From: Symbiodinium natans | Lineage: Eukaryota > Sar > Dinophyceae > Suessiales > Symbiodiniaceae | Direction: 5' to 3' | Length of the DNA stretch: 64,000 nucleotides | NCBI GenBank assembly: GCA_905221605.1 | Contig: CAJNDS010002079.1 | Span: forward strand, 731,001 to 795,000 | In this document: piece by piece, positions 1-11,881 of the stretch | Numbering within the stretch: position 1 is the stretch's first letter | Layout of the letters: the number at the start of each line of letters is the position of its first letter | Notes under the pieces: generated by a model | Told to the model about the DNA's origin: nothing | Databases searched by the model: none | Seen by the model: the letters and a program-made list of their open reading frames with translations, nothing else | Program-made: the position numbers and the translations under genes

Positions 1-1096
1 AGGGTTTAGGGTTTGGAGTCTTGGGTTTAGGGCTTACCCCTTGCAGCCTTTGTACTGCTTGTTCGCATTGTGTGTTCGTCTTGAAGCGGCTATACATTGC
101 CACGGAGAGACTAGGTGCACAGTAGTACCGTCGCCCCCCTTTTCAGGGTCAGAATCCCTCAGAAAGGCCCGAACACCTTATAAACGTTAAGGTATTCAGC
201 CCTAAACCTATACCCACCCGCGTGTTTCGCTGTAGTTTACAAGTCCCTGCACAATTTGGGCACGAAATGAACCCTAAAAGGGTTTATGGTTCATATGCCT
301 TAATGGGAATTCTGGTGTATATGGTGACCCAAATCTTGGGGTTCATTTGGCCCTAAACCCTAAACCGTCTGAAATGGAGAGGCTGGTCCCCCATTTGCTT
401 CGCGGCCGTCGACGGGAACGCCATGCTCTTGTCAGATGTCTCAGAACCTAAGCCCCAAACCTTAAACCCTAAACCCCTGAAACCCTTAATGAAACCTTAA
501 AAACCCCAAACCTTAAACCCTAAACCCCTAAAACCCTTAATGAAACCCTAAACATTACACCCTATAACCGTTTTCCATGTTTAGGGAGGTAGAGAGTTGA
601 GGCGTGTTCTGGGGTTTCGAAGGTTTCTTTTTGCCATCTGCTGGCCTGTGTTTGAGGTTTTTGGGGTTTAGGGTTTAGGGTTTAGGGTTTAGGGTTTAGG
701 GTTTAGGGTTTGAGATTTTTAGGGTTTAGGGCTGAGGGTTTGGGAGTTCTTCAGGGAAGGTGGGTCAAGGGGTGTAACCCGCGGTTACCTAAAACTCCCC
801 ACTACTCCCTAAGGCTCCCTAAGCTTCCCTAAGGCTCCCTAGGTACCTACCCCCCCATAAACCCCCGAAACCCTAAACCCTAAACCTAAACACTAAACCA
901 AACTAAACCCTAAACCAAACTAAACCCTACACCCCAAACCCCAAACCCTAAACCCTAAGCCCTAAACCCTAAAGGCCCTAAACCCTAAACCCTAAACCCT
1001 ACCCCCCGCCCCCCCGCCTCTCTCCCCATGAACCCCCCCCCCCCTCCCTTACCCACCCCATAATAATTTTGGGTTCACAGGTCTGCTCTGTTGCAG

Positions 1097-1146
1097 ATGC
1101 GAGCAGACGTCAACGATTGCGTCCAGCAGAATGAGCAGATGCTCCT
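1097..1146 (+). CDS. Ankyrin-repeat gene exon
   Basis: Reads MRADVNDCVQQNEQML plus CT after a ttgcag acceptor. ADVN is a classic ankyrin beta-hairpin motif. A GA donor gives the phase needed for the next exon; a GC donor at 1,154 is the alternative. The Met need not be the start codon. Confidence 0.55.
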
Positions 1147-1732
1147 GAAGCTTGCAAGTACTCGTGGGAAGGGGGGGGAGACCAGTGCACCCTAAACCCT
1201 AAACCCTAAACCCTAAACCCTAAACCCTAAACCCTAAACCCTAAACCCTAAACCCTAAACCTGAACCCTGAACCCTGAACCCTGTACTAGGGTCTTTGAA
1301 GCTCCCCAATCTCGAAGAAAGAAGGAGTCCTCAGAGACGACTCAGGGGTTTCTCAGGCTGGTCTCTTTTTTTCTCTTTTTTGGCTTTAGTCGCGGGTTTC
1401 GGGTTTAGGGCTTAGGGTTTCGGATGTCGGGCTTAGGTTTAGGATTTCGGTTTGGGGTATAGGGTGCACGGTTTAGGGTAACCACTCCCAATGTAGAGGG
1501 CCGCCGAAGCCGTAGTAGGCCCTGATACTTACTGTAATATCCCCTGAGTTGTCTAGGATTCAGAGTTCAGGGTTTTGGCTTTATCAGCGCAATGCGGGAG
1601 GGTTAGCTGAGTATACATGTAGACCATGTAGAATACGAACGTGACATAATACAGAGAATATTCCTCAGCTCATTGTTCAGTCGTGTTATTTGTTACTGGA
1701 GGATAGTGATGGTGATTGAATTGGTGCCTTAG

Positions 1733-1803
1733 GTTGCTGTTGGCGCCAAACTCTCCGCTGCTGCACATCTGCGCCGCCCTCTCGCACAACGAGGCAGCGC
1801 GCG
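1733..1803 (+). CDS. Ankyrin-repeat gene exon
   Basis: Reads LLLAPNSPLLHICAALSHNE then AAR. PLLHICAALSHNEAA matches the TPLHxAA helix of an ankyrin repeat. The acceptor is ttag|G and the donor GC. Its split codon joins to D(TNIFKKALDVLL). Confidence 0.7.
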
Positions 1804-2021
1804 GCTCCGCCAACCCCGGGATTGGGGCACGTTTCCCATCTAACGGTTTAGGGTTTAGGGTTTATGCATGAGCCATACAGCTTTTTCCAAAAGACGTCCG
1901 CGCCAACCCCGACGTACCCTAAACCCTATAAGAGCATATACCCGAACCCTCAACCCTGAATACCCTAAACCCTATACACCCTAAACCCTAAATACCCTAA
2001 GCCCGAGACATGAACATCTTC

Positions 2022-2135
2022 CCCAAAGGGTCCTAAGTACCTACATAGTAGCAAAGTAGGGGTTTCTATCATAGGAAGGACTATTATGGTTATAAGGTGA
2101 GTGTCCCCCCATATAGGTACTTAGGATTCTTTGGG
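2022..2135 (+). mobile_element. MITE-like element, family A (TIR CCCAAAGGGTCCTAAGTACC)
   Basis: About 114 bp bounded by CCAAAGGGTCCTAAGTACCT and the inverse AGGTACTTAGGATTCTTTGG. Nearly identical to 4,097-4,206 and, inverted, 14,091-14,200. Confidence 0.9.
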
Positions 2136-2253
2136 TTCAAAGAGCACCCTAAACCCTATACACCCTAAACCCTAAACCTGAATACCCTAAATCCTATACA
2201 CCCTAAACCTGAATACCCTAAACCCTAAAACCCAAATACCCTGAGCCCTGTAG

Positions 2254-2374
2254 ACACGAACATCTTCAAAAAGGCCCTCGACGTGCTACTCGCTGCGCGT
2301 GCGGACCTTGGCGCAACCGACACCTTCGGCTCCACGGCGCTGGTCTGGGCTGCGGGGGTGAACAACGCGGAAGG
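2254..2374 (+). CDS. Ankyrin-repeat gene exon
   Basis: Thirty-nine codons including LDVLLAARADLGATDTFGST then ALVWAAGVNNAE, an ankyrin repeat with its finger (GSTALVWAA). The acceptor is tag|A. A GA donor joins it in frame to GIDILKQAGSDI. Confidence 0.78.
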
Positions 2375-3120
2375 GACGCCGTGCTGAGATACGAAAATTC
2401 CGAAGCCCCCCTAGAGGCCTTTAGGGGTTTCGGGGCTTATATAGGGCTTATAGGGTCTAGGGATTATAAGGGTTTACAGTTGAGGGGTTAGGGTTTAGGG
2501 GTGGGCTTAGGGGGTTTAGGGGTTTAGGGGTTTAGGGGTTTAGGGGTTTAGGGGTTTAGGAGTTTAGGGGTTTAGGGTTCTAGATTCGGGCTTCGCTTGA
2601 GCTAGGGAGAAGAAAGGGCTGAGAAGCCCAAAGCTCTAAACTCCACGTCCTTGAACCAGGAAGCCAGGCCCCCCTTTCCGCCCCCCTTTTTCGTTTGTTC
2701 TGTTTTAGGGTTTAGGGTTTAGGGTTTAGGGTTTAGGGTTTAGGGTTTAGGGTTTAGGGTTTAGGGTTTAGGGTTCAGTGTTTTGGGTTTGCGGTTTGGG
2801 TTTTGGGCTTTCATGTGTTCAGAGATGTAGAGGGGTTCTAAGGCAGGCTTCTTATCGGAGAATCAAAATTCCATGACTGAGCAATTCATATCGGGGAATT
2901 AAAAATTCCAGGACTGCCATTCATGGGGTTTCTGGGGAGAAGCTACCAGAATAAGCTACTCACCTGCAATTTCCGAGAGCATGGCACTATTTTTTGGTGT
3001 ACATGTGGGGGGTGGGGGAGGCGGGGGCAGGTGCTTAATTCCACAGCCAAAAAATGTACTGCCAGTCGACCCTCTGGCGCCCTAAACCCTAAACCGTGAA
3101 TTTCCGACTGACCAGCCCAG

Positions 3121-3169
3121 GATTGATATCCTGAAACAGGCTGGCAGCGACATCACCGCGAAGAACATG
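3121..3169 (+). CDS. Ankyrin-repeat gene exon
   Basis: Reads IDILKQAGSDITAKNM, the second helix plus hairpin of an ankyrin repeat. The acceptor is cccag|G and the donor GC. It joins to LGYSPFVAASV. Confidence 0.75.
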
Positions 3170-3530
3170 GCACCTCGTTGGTTTCAGCGTTCTCCACCCC
3201 CCCCTTCCCCCGTGTGGTTCAGATTGTTCATGATGGGTTTCGGCGATGAGGTTTCCCTAAACCCTAAACCCTAAACCCTAAACCCTAAACCCTAAACCCT
3301 AAACCCTAAACCCTAAACCCTAAACCCTAAACCCTAAACCCTAAACCCTAGCCCTAAACCCTAAACCCTAAACTGCTTGAGGGGGTGCATGTTGGGGTTT
3401 AGGGCTTTCACCTTTGGCTCATGGGGGCTGCTACTCCCTCCAGATAGGGTTGAGGGTTATTAGATTTTAAACCCTAAGCCCTAAACCCTAAACCCTCGAC
3501 CCTAAACCCGAAGCCCAAAACCCAAAACCG

Positions 3531-3564
<34 letters not shown>

Positions 3565-4096
3565 TTGGCCTTCGGGTTGAGGACTCGGGGAATGCTAGAA
3601 CCCTAAAGCTGGGATTGTTGGGGGATGGGGTTAAGGACAGAATGCATGTGCAAGGTTCCCGATTAGGGTTTAGGGTTTAGGGTTTAGGGTTTAGGGTTTA
3701 GGGCTTAGGGTTTGGAACGTCCCTTAGTCAAAGGCCTTTGGTTTCCGAATCTTCTCCAGGTTTCCCCCGGCACCTACCTCTCTCGAAACCCCCCTCCCCA
3801 TTCCCCAAACCCTAAACCCTGAGACCCCAAGCCCCAAAACCCTAAACTACAAACCTCAAACCCTCAACCCCCCAAATCCTACAGGGCCATCGTCTGGTTC
3901 GGGTTTAGGGTTTAGGGGGTTTAGGGGGTTTAGGGGGTTTAGGGGGTTTAGGGGGTTTAGGGGGTTCAGAGTTTAGGGTTGCCCCACCTGTAGAGATCGT
4001 TTTCAACGTCAAATGCTCCTTCGTAGATGCCCCCGTGCAAAACAAAGGCCCTGAACCCCCAAAACCCCAGAACCCCTAACACTTCCAAGCCCTATC

Positions 4097-4206
4097 CCCA
4101 AAGGGTCCTAAGTACCTACATAGTACAAAGTAGGGGTTTCTATAATAGGAAGGACTATTATGGTTAAGGTGAGTGTCCCCCATATAGGTACTTAGGATTC
4201 TTTGGG
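4097..4206 (+). mobile_element. MITE-like element, family A
   Basis: Second copy, about 95% identical by eye to 2,022-2,135 (small indels). Confidence 0.9.
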
Positions 4207-4490
4207 ATCCCGAATCCCTGTTTGTGGGGGGAGGCGGGGGGGTATGTGTTTCTGTTGTAGTATAAGGCTTAGGGCCTTAGGGTTTAGGGTTCGGGGTGTG
4301 CTTTCCCGCTACTGCGCTGGTAAACTTGGAGAAGTAGGGCGCGAAGATTGCAGGGCGCCGGGGCTTTCAGCTTTTGGGGTTCTAGGGTTCAGGCTTCGGG
4401 GCTTATAAGGTTTAGGGTGTTTATGGCGTTTCTAAGTTTCGGGGGCCTAGGGTTCTTTGTGGAGAAGTCTGTGTGTTTTTGTTGTTTCAG

Positions 4491-4534
4491 TTGGGCTACT
4501 CCCCCTTCGTGGCCGCCAGCGTCACCGGGGGCGT
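4491..4534 (+). CDS. Ankyrin-repeat gene exon
   Basis: Reads LGYSPFVAASVTGG plus GT after a tttcag acceptor, the first helix of an ankyrin repeat. A GA donor fits the next exon; a GC donor at 4,538 is an alternative. Confidence 0.68.
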
Positions 4535-4839
4535 GAATGCCATGCGGCCGGGCCGCATGTTTCCCTAAAAGCCCTGAATCCCAAACCCTGAACCTTAAAA
4601 ACCCTAAACCCTGAACCTTAAACCCTAAACCCTAAACCCTAAACCCTAATCCTCAGCCCCAGCCCTGAATCATAAACCCTCAACCCTGATTCCTGAACCC
4701 TAAAATCCGAATCCTAAACCCTGAACCCAAAACCCAGCCAGGCTTGCTGGGTGTAGGATTGAGAATGTGGGGTTTAGGCTTTAGGGCGCCCATTTGTGCA
4801 GGGGTGGGCGCCCTGTCGTTGATGCAGTTTTCAACCTAG

Positions 4840-4881
4840 GTTGCAGAAAGCCGCAAGACTTTCCAATCCACTCCCGAAGCA
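4840..4881 (+). CDS. Ankyrin-repeat gene exon
   Basis: Reads LQKAARLSNPLPK plus CA. The acceptor is ctag|G and the donor GT. Its phase fits the exon at 5,192, giving NPLPKQMKLLPYA. Confidence 0.55.
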
Positions 4882-5191
4882 GTATGCCCGGCCCCAAAAG
4901 CCCCAAAAGCCCCTAAAGCCCCTAAAGCCCCTGAAGCCCTAGCTACCCCTCACCCAAAGCCCCCAGCCCTAAAATCCCGACTCCCCAAACCCTAAACCCC
5001 GCAGGCCCGAGATATGGAGGCTGAGCCTCTACAAACCCCTCGAGCCCTAAACCCTGAACCCTAAACCTTAAACCCTGAACCCCAAACCCCAAACCCCAAA
5101 CCCCAAACCCCAAACCCCAAACCCCAAACCCCAAACCCCAAACCCCAAACCCTAAACCCTAAACCCTAAACCCCAAGCATCCCGGCCCAAG

Positions 5192-5234
5192 GATGAAGCT
5201 GCTCCCCTACGCCTCAAAGGAGGAACTGAATTTG
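5192..5234 (+). CDS. Ankyrin-repeat gene exon
   Basis: Reads MKLLPYASKEELNL. The acceptor is caag|G and the donor GC (phase 0). A probable continuation at 5,591-5,610 reads LLPVVA. Confidence 0.6.
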
Positions 5235-5590
5235 GCGATACACAATACGACCCTTGCCTTTATCGGCTCACGGGTTGAGGGTTTAGGGTTGAGGGTTTAG
5301 GGTTTAGGATTTCAGGGTTCAGGGTTCAGGGTGTAGGGTTTAGGGTTTAGGGTTTAGGGTTTAGGATTTCAGGGTTTTGTGGTTTAGGGTTGAGGGTTTA
5401 GGGTTTAGGGTTTTGTGGTTTAGGGTTCAGGGTTTCAGGCTATAGGTCGGGCATAACTGTCAATATCAGCAGAAGCACCAAACGCAAGAAGCCCAACAGT
5501 TTGAACTGAAGGGACCTCTTTGGGGGGTGGGGTTGGCGCTCGGATAAGTATGTTAGAATGCTTCCGGTCACCCAGGCGCGCTCTTTGCAG

Positions 5591-5610
5591 CTTTTGCCTG
5601 TAGTGGCCAG
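5591..5610 (+). CDS. Candidate short exon of the ankyrin gene
   Basis: Reads LLPVVA after a tttgcag acceptor, in phase with the exon at 5,192. The donor could be GT at 5,611 or GC at 5,616. The link to the exon at 7,287 needs at least one further exon. Confidence 0.4.
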
Positions 5611-7286
5611 GTTCCGCAGGTCTTAAACCCTTAAACCCTAAACCCTAAATCCCTACATCCTTCAAACCCCCAAACCCTGCCAACCCCCCATGAATCTAAA
5701 CCCTAAACCCTAAACCCTAAACCCCCCATGAACCCAAAAAAGTGTTTGGGGATCAGGGTGCTCCTGCCTATGCACACGTCGCCATTGGCGGTCCTCGCTG
5801 CAGTGCTTGTGCTTTCTTTAGGGTTTAGGGTTTAGGGTTTAGGGTTTAGGGTTTAGGGTTTATAGGGTTTAGGGTTTAGGGTTTAGGGTTTGGGATTTTG
5901 CGCGGGGAGGAGGGGCGGGAGCGGGCAGGAGGGTACCCCAATTCGCACGTTGCTGGTGATGAACCTTGAACCGCAAACTTCAAGCAATTGTGAATGGGGT
6001 AAGCCCTAATCCCCACATCTTAAGCCTTTACCCCAAACCCCAAATCCTCAACCCTAAACCCCAGCCCTAAGCCCCAAACCCTAAACCCTAAACGAAGATG
6101 ACAGAAGCCGAGGATTCTCCATGGCTCCGGATCAGCCGAGGTGGTAATGATCCTGGCTCCTGGGCTTGGGTTTAAAGTTTAGGAGTTAGGGTTTGGGCTT
6201 TGGGGTTTTCGGGATTGGGGCTTTAGGGCTTCAGAGCTTTGGGGCTTTATAGGGCTTCGGGGCTTTAGGGCCTTGAGGGGTTTTAGGTTTTAGGGGTTGC
6301 GTCCAAGTGCCTGTCATTGTCCTGATTATCTTGGGTTGATATAGGTTTGGCAGGGATTGGAAGGCTTAGAAGCGGTAGGGGTTTAGGGTTTAGGGTATCT
6401 AGGATTAGTATATGAAACAGGGTTATATTACTGTTTTTGGTGAGTGTATACAAGGTTCCTTTTTAATATTGGTGAGTGTATATACCTGGTGTCCTTTTGG
6501 GGGTACAAGAAATATATACCCTACTTCATACAACCTCAACCTGGATCTTCCGGAGCATTCTTTTTGTTTAGGGCTTGATGCTTAGGGCTTACTCGCTATT
6601 ATGAACACTATACTTACGGGGCACAGAATCCATGGTTCGAAGCCCAGCCCTAGTTGAAGTCACTAAACCCTAAACCCTAGACCCTAAACCCTAGACCCTA
6701 AGCCCTAAGCCCTAAACCCTAAACCCTAGACTTCTCCTGAAGCTCCCAAGTGGTGTCGGGGTCTTATTCTTGGATGTCCAGTGGCTTCCTCGACAGAGGC
6801 GCGCTTTACTTTTCGAACCCCAAACCCTTCTCCTAAGGCCTAATCCCTAAACCCTGAACCCTAAACCCTAAACCCTAAACCCTAAACCCTAAACCCTAAA
6901 CCCTAAACCCTAAACCCAAACCTCAGGCAGCCCAAGGATGCTTCGTTTATGAGGTTCTGGTCTCCGGAGTCCGCTTCCATTAGCTAAACCCTAAACCCCA
7001 ACAACCCCCCTTGAAGAAGAACCCTTGCGCCCCACACAAAACACAAAGAAAAAACGGGCATCCCAACCCCTCCCCACCCCAACCCTAAACCCTAAACCCT
7101 AAACCCAAAAAAAAAAAAAACAACGAAACCCAGCGCCCAAGTATTGGGTTTCGGGTTTAGGGTTTAGGGGAACTAGGTACCCCACGTAGTTCCTTAAAGT
7201 ACAGGGGGATACAAGGTAGCGGGTTTAGGGTTTAGGGTTAATGGTTTAGGGTTTAGGGTTTCAGAAGCCCTGTTCTGAGTACTTAG
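5611..7286 (+). other. Intronic DNA with telomere-like arrays; one coding-like patch
   Basis: Mostly TTTAGGG/CCCTAAA arrays (5,820-5,890, 6,840-6,915) and a palindromic AT-rich patch at 6,410-6,530 with two GGTGAGTGTATA copies. A weak open patch near 6,096-6,150 (MTEAEDSPWLRISRG) ends at a GT donor and could be a missed exon. Confidence 0.35.
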
Positions 7287-7344
7287 GTTGAAGCTGGAGC
7301 AGACGTGAACTGCCAGCTGAGCAAGCCCTTGTTCAGCGCCTTCG
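7287..7344 (+). CDS. Ankyrin-repeat gene exon
   Basis: Reads VEAGADVNCQLSKPLFSAF plus G. EAGADVN is a textbook ankyrin hairpin. The acceptor is ttag|G and the donor GC. It joins to GAFGMLFSILS. Confidence 0.78.
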
Positions 7345-7846
7345 GCCTATGTCCCAAACCCTAAACCCTAAACCCTAAACCCTAAACCCTAAACCCTAAA
7401 ACCTAAACCCTAAACCCTAAACCCAAAGCCTAAACCCCAAACCCTAAACCCTAAACCCTAAACCTCCTTGCTCTCTTTTCTTTATTGGGGAGGGGAGGGG
7501 CATCTGAAGAGGCCCTTGCTTGCGGGCATTCTTCCACCAATCCGAGACCCTAAGCCATCATCCCGTGGAGTGTTTTTTAAAAACCCTTCTACAACCGCAA
7601 ACCCTTCTACAACCCTAAACCCTAAACCCTAAACCCTAAACCCTAAACCCTAAACCCTAAACCCCCAAAACCCAAACCCTAAACCTTCAAACCCTCAACC
7701 CCAGACCCCAATGCAGCCCCTGATTGCTGGAACCATGGCCCTTAGTTAGTGTGGCCCCTTCCCCTTGTTTACAGGGATCCGAAGTATTTGTAGAATGCTT
7801 ATATGGCAAGAGACCCAAACTAAGGGCCCATGCTTTGGATCCCCTA

Positions 7847-8050
7847 AACCCTAAACCCTAAACCCTAAACCCTAAACCCTAAACCCTAAACCCTAAACCC
7901 TAAACCCTAAACCCTAAACCCTAAACCCTAAACCCTAAACCCTAAACCCTAAACCCTAAACCCTAAACCCTAAACCCTAAACCCTAAACCCTAAACCCTA
8001 AACCCTAAACCCTAAACCCTAAACCTAAACCCTAAACCCTAAACCCTAAA
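7847..8050 (-). repeat. Long CCCTAAA array (about 200 bp)
   Basis: About 29 nearly perfect CCCTAAA units immediately upstream of the exon at 8,083, with one CCTAAA slip near 8,023. Confidence 0.95.
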
Positions 8051-8082
8051 CACTATTGAGTCCCTTTTTTCTCAATTTTCAG

Positions 8083-8155
8083 GCGCTTTCGGCATGCTGT
8101 TCTCGATCCTGAGCATCCGCAACCGCTGGAAGTCGTCCACCTTGAGCCACCCGGA
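8083..8155 (+). CDS. Ankyrin-repeat gene exon
   Basis: Reads AFGMLFSILSIRNRWKSSTL then SHP plus GA. The acceptor is ttttcag|G. A GA donor gives SHPECSVITG with the next exon. Confidence 0.72.
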
Positions 8156-8288
8156 GACTAGTTAGTCGGGGTTTGGGGTTTAGGGTTTAGGGTTTAGGGT
8201 TCAGGGTTTAGGGTTTAGGGTTTTGGGCTTAGGGTTTAGGGTTTAGGGTTTAGGGTTTGCTGTGATAGGGCGTAAATGCTGTGAAGAT

Positions 8289-8862
8289 TAGATTTCGGAA
8301 CAAGCTCGAAAGCTTCGTGAGGTGCCGAAGAGCAGCTTTGGCCCGATTGTGGAGGGCCATCTAACACTTTTCTCCCACCCCACGCTGTCCAAGGCGGCAA
8401 CGCCACCTAAACCTATTCGTTTAGGGTTTTTGCCTAAACTCAGACAACATGTCCACTTTTCAAGAAAATACAGTTTCATGATGCTGGTTGAATCCCAGAG
8501 TCAAGGGTGCCAGCAAGGTCTCGAAGGCAATCCAGAGGCCCGGGGCCGAGCCAGGGGGGTTCCGGGCAGTCAGGGAAACCGGGGCCAGGCTGGCGGGCCA
8601 GGCGCCAGGGGCCAGCGGGGCCAGGGTCAGGGGTGGGAAGGGGGGGGCCAGTTGGGCAGGGGGTGAACTGCTTGGGAGAACGACCATGAAACTGAATAAG
8701 TTTTGAAGTGGACTGTTGTCTGAGTTGGCCTAAACCCTAAACGGAAAAGGTTTGGGTGGCTTTGCCGCCTTGGACGGCGTGGGGTGGGAGAAAAGTGTTA
8801 GATGGCCCTCCACAATCGCCTTTCGCACCTCACGAAGCTTTCGAGCTTGTTCCGAAAATCTA
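8289..8862. mobile_element. Foldback element with about 180-bp inverted arms
   Basis: The left arm (8,289-8,480, beginning TAGATTTCGGAACAAGCTCG) is the imperfect reverse complement of the right arm (8,686-8,862, ending GAGCTTGTTCCG then AAAATCTA). About 205 bp of GC-rich, telomere-free DNA lies between them. Non-autonomous foldback-type architecture; no transposase seen. Small ORFs in the loop (8,322-8,706) are probably incidental. Confidence 0.85.
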
Positions 8863-9291
8863 CGCTAAGCCCTAAACCCTAACCGACACCCCCTCCACCC
8901 GCGCCCCCCACCCACCCCCCCCCCCCCGCCCACAACCCCCACTCCAAGTAAGCCCAGGCTACTATGCCTACCACCACTACCAAGCACGCCGCTCATGCCG
9001 CTCGTCCTCTGAAGCTGGGGGGGGGGGGGGGTTAGGGTTTAAGGTTTTGGGTTTAGGGTTTAGGGGGGGGGGGGGGGATGGTGCAAGAGAACCCGGGTGG
9101 CCACCGATATGGTGAGTTCCCTAAGCCTAAATGGGTACCCTAAATAACAGGGGCCGGCTGAAGCTTCAGGTTTTCGGCCCCTAAACCCTAAACCCTAAAC
9201 CCTTGTCTCTATGCAGCCTTGCAGGCACTCCAGAAGTAGCCACGACTTGAGAACTGACGACCCCACATTTCTCAACCCTTAACCCTACGTC

Positions 9292-9391
9292 TTGGGATGT
9301 TCCCCCTTCTGCTAGCAGCCCTGAGTAGGGATTATAGTCTCCACCCACTATAATCCCGTTTAAGGACTGTTAGTAAAAGGGGGAACATCCC
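9292..9391 (+). mobile_element. MITE-like element, family F (TTGGGATGTTCCCCC ends)
   Basis: Starts TTGGGATGTTCCCCCTTCTG and ends GTAAAAGGGGGAACATCC. Related copies at 41,795-41,879 and 49,745-49,831; half-copies near 10,857 and 28,548. Confidence 0.85.
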
Positions 9392-9453
9392 TGAACCCTG
9401 AACCCTGAACCCTAAACCACTAAATCCCTAAAGCCCGCAAAGTCCGCGCCCAG

Positions 9454-9508
9454 GTGCAGCGTCATCACCGGTTCCTTTGAGGCGGGTCTGTCGAACGGGC
9501 TCCTGAAA
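9454..9508 (+). CDS. Ankyrin-repeat gene exon
   Basis: Reads CSVITGSFEAGLSNGLLK. The acceptor is ccag|G and the donor GT (phase 0). It runs into ATAVLLSAGACTEL. Confidence 0.72.
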
Positions 9509-9952
9509 GTTGGCTTAGGGTCAAGGGTCTAGGGTCTAGGGTTTAGGGTTTCGGGTTTAGGGTTTAGGGTTTAGGGGTTTAGGGGTTTAGGGTTTAGGGT
9601 TTAGGGTTTAGGGTTTAGGGCGCAGTGAGCCTTGCCTAGCAACTTAGCACCATGCGACTGTGGAAATCCTAAACCCTATAGCCTTCTGGCATCAAGAGGC
9701 AAGCAAGGCCAGAGAGTAAGCTGTCAACGTCCTCTCCCTACCCGACCCTAGGACCCAATGCCTCCCAGCACCCCTGAACCCTAAACCCCAACCGCTAACC
9801 TACACCCTGAGCTTGCCTCAAACCTCACACCTCAAAACCTCAAACCCTGAACCCTAAACCCCAAACCGTAAGCGCCCCAAACTCTAAACCGCCCGAAGCC
9901 TCACAACCCTAAGCCCTAAGCCCTAAACCCTAAACCTCAAGGCCCTGAACAG

Positions 9953-10007
9953 GCCACCGCCGTTCTCTTATCAGCGGGAGCGTGCACTGAGCTCCGAAAT
10001 GCCCGGG
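9953..10007 (+). CDS. Ankyrin-repeat gene exon
   Basis: Reads ATAVLLSAGACTELRNAR plus G, with the ankyrin pattern LLSAGA...RN.RG. The acceptor is acag|G. A GA donor joins it to GTVHDLAQE. Confidence 0.75.
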
Positions 10008-10941
10008 GATGCACCTTGATCAGCAGCAGGACTCGGCTTTTTTGTTTCGAATTAGGTTTAGGGTTTAGGGTTTGGGGTTTGGGGTTCAGGGTTTACGGTT
10101 TAGGGTTACGGGGTTACGGGGTTGAGGGGCCAAAAAGGCACAAAGGCAACTCCAGGGGTTCGAGACTTGCGAGGAGCCTGGCCAGTGCTTTGTGTTCCGG
10201 GAGCCTACAGGGGCCTTAGTAGCTGAATGAGCACACTTTACACTTTTTGGGATATTCTAAATCCACTTTTGAGCTGAAAGTGTACACTTTTTGGGGCTTA
10301 TGAACTCAGCAACTAAGAGCACTTTTTGGGATACTATAAATCCCCTATAGAACTGAAAGTGTACACATGAACTCAACTGCGGGGCAGTTTAGGCACACTT
10401 CGTGTGGCGCCGTAGAAAATGCCCTGCGCCCTCAGAGCTTGGAGCACGAAAACTGAAGCTCTACCCAACAAGCCCGGCCTTCCTCAGGCATAGAGTTCAG
10501 GGGTTGATGGCTTTGAAATCTGAACCCATGAGTTTCTTCGGGTCTGCGCACTACTAGACATCTGTAGGATCTTCGAAGCTTGTCTTCCGTCGAGTTCACA
10601 TGCACAAAAAACCACGAAACCCGGGTTGGGTTCGGCCTCATGAAGTCTGATGGGCTAGTGGCGCGGAAACAGCCAAGTGTTTGGACAGGTTGATGGTGTT
10701 TTTGCGCACGTTTCCTGGAATCGCGTTTCTTAGATTTGTTGGGCCGAACAACGGCTTGGAAGAAACAAAAAGACCAAATGCATCCCCTTTATACGAACAG
10801 TCCTTGATAGAGATTCTCATAGGAGCTGCTATAATCCCTGTAAAGGAGCTTAGTATAAGGGGGAACACCCCTAAACCCTAAACCCTAAACCCTAAACAGG
10901 GGGAACATCCCAACCCTAAACCCCAAAGCTCCCCGATGAAG

Positions 10942-11007
10942 GCACCGTGCACGATCTTGCGCAAGAGACCTCAGCTCCCGACCAGCCCCTGGGACGGAAG
11001 TTTCAAG
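10942..11007 (+). CDS. Ankyrin-repeat gene exon (last recognisable repeat)
   Basis: Reads TVHDLAQETSAPDQPLGRKF then Q, with split codons. GTVHDLAQE matches the GxTPLHxAA position. The acceptor is gaag|G and the donor GA. Confidence 0.65.
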
Positions 11008-11675
11008 GATGATCGTTTAGGGTTTACGGTTTAGGGTTTAGGGTTTAGGTTTAGGGTTTAGGGTTTAGGGTTTAGGGTTTTGGTTGAGGGCTAGGGTAAG
11101 GGTTTAGGGTTTAGGTTTCGAGGTGAGTGGTTGGGCTTAGGGCATAGGGGTTTGTGGCTTTCAAGGCGGGCACACTTGCCTTTGGGACCAGATGAACCCT
11201 ATCCTTGGCATCATATACCCTATACTGCTTTAATCCCTACTAAGGCAGACGGACCATATACCCTAAACCCTAAACCCTAAACCCAACACCCTAAACCCTA
11301 AACCCTAAACCCATGTAGGGTTCATGTAGCACCCAAGGTGACTGCAGTTAAGGGGCTCATCACCTCAGTCACTGTGACACGAGCCTTCTGTGGGACTTAA
11401 CCCTGGACCCTCAACTCGAAACCCTAAACTCCTAAACCCTTAGCTCCTAAACCCCAAACCCCTAAACCCCTAAACCCGTAAACCCTTAAAGCCTTAGCTC
11501 CTAAACCCCTGAACGCTTAAACTCCTACACCCCTAAACCCCTAAACCCCTAAACTCCGAAACCCTTAACTCCTAAACCCCTGAACACTTAAACCCCAAAA
11601 CCCCTAAACCCCTAAACCCCTCAACCCCTCAACCCCTAAACCCCTAAACTCTGAGGTTCCGCTTTGTTCTTCCAG

Positions 11676-11767
11676 GTTCTTGGGGCTTAGCTTGGCCCCT
11701 CAACTGCCGCACTGACTTTGACTCCACCCCCTCTGAATCCGTAAAGCTGCTGAGGAGGCTGACTCGG
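11676..11767 (+). CDS. Exon following the ankyrin region, unknown fold
   Basis: Thirty open codons (SWGLAWPLNCRTDFDSTPSE then SVKLLRRLTR) after a ttccag acceptor. Phase 1 matches the previous exon and a GT donor closes it. Not ankyrin-like; no family recognised. Confidence 0.6.
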
Positions 11768-11881
11768 GTTTAGGGTTTAGGGTTTAGGGTTTGGGGTTTA
11801 GGGTTTAGGGTTTAGGGTTTAGGGTTTAGGGTTTAGGGTTTAGGGTTAGGGTTTAGGGTTTAGGGCCAGTTTAGGTTTTAG

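Noticed and set aside
1-720. A true chromosome end
   Set aside because: Heptamers occur in both orientations across the whole window with exons in between, so the first array is interstitial.
8322-8706. Small ORFs inside the foldback element as a transposase
   Set aside because: Each is under 115 codons, they overlap in several frames, and none has a DDE-like motif.
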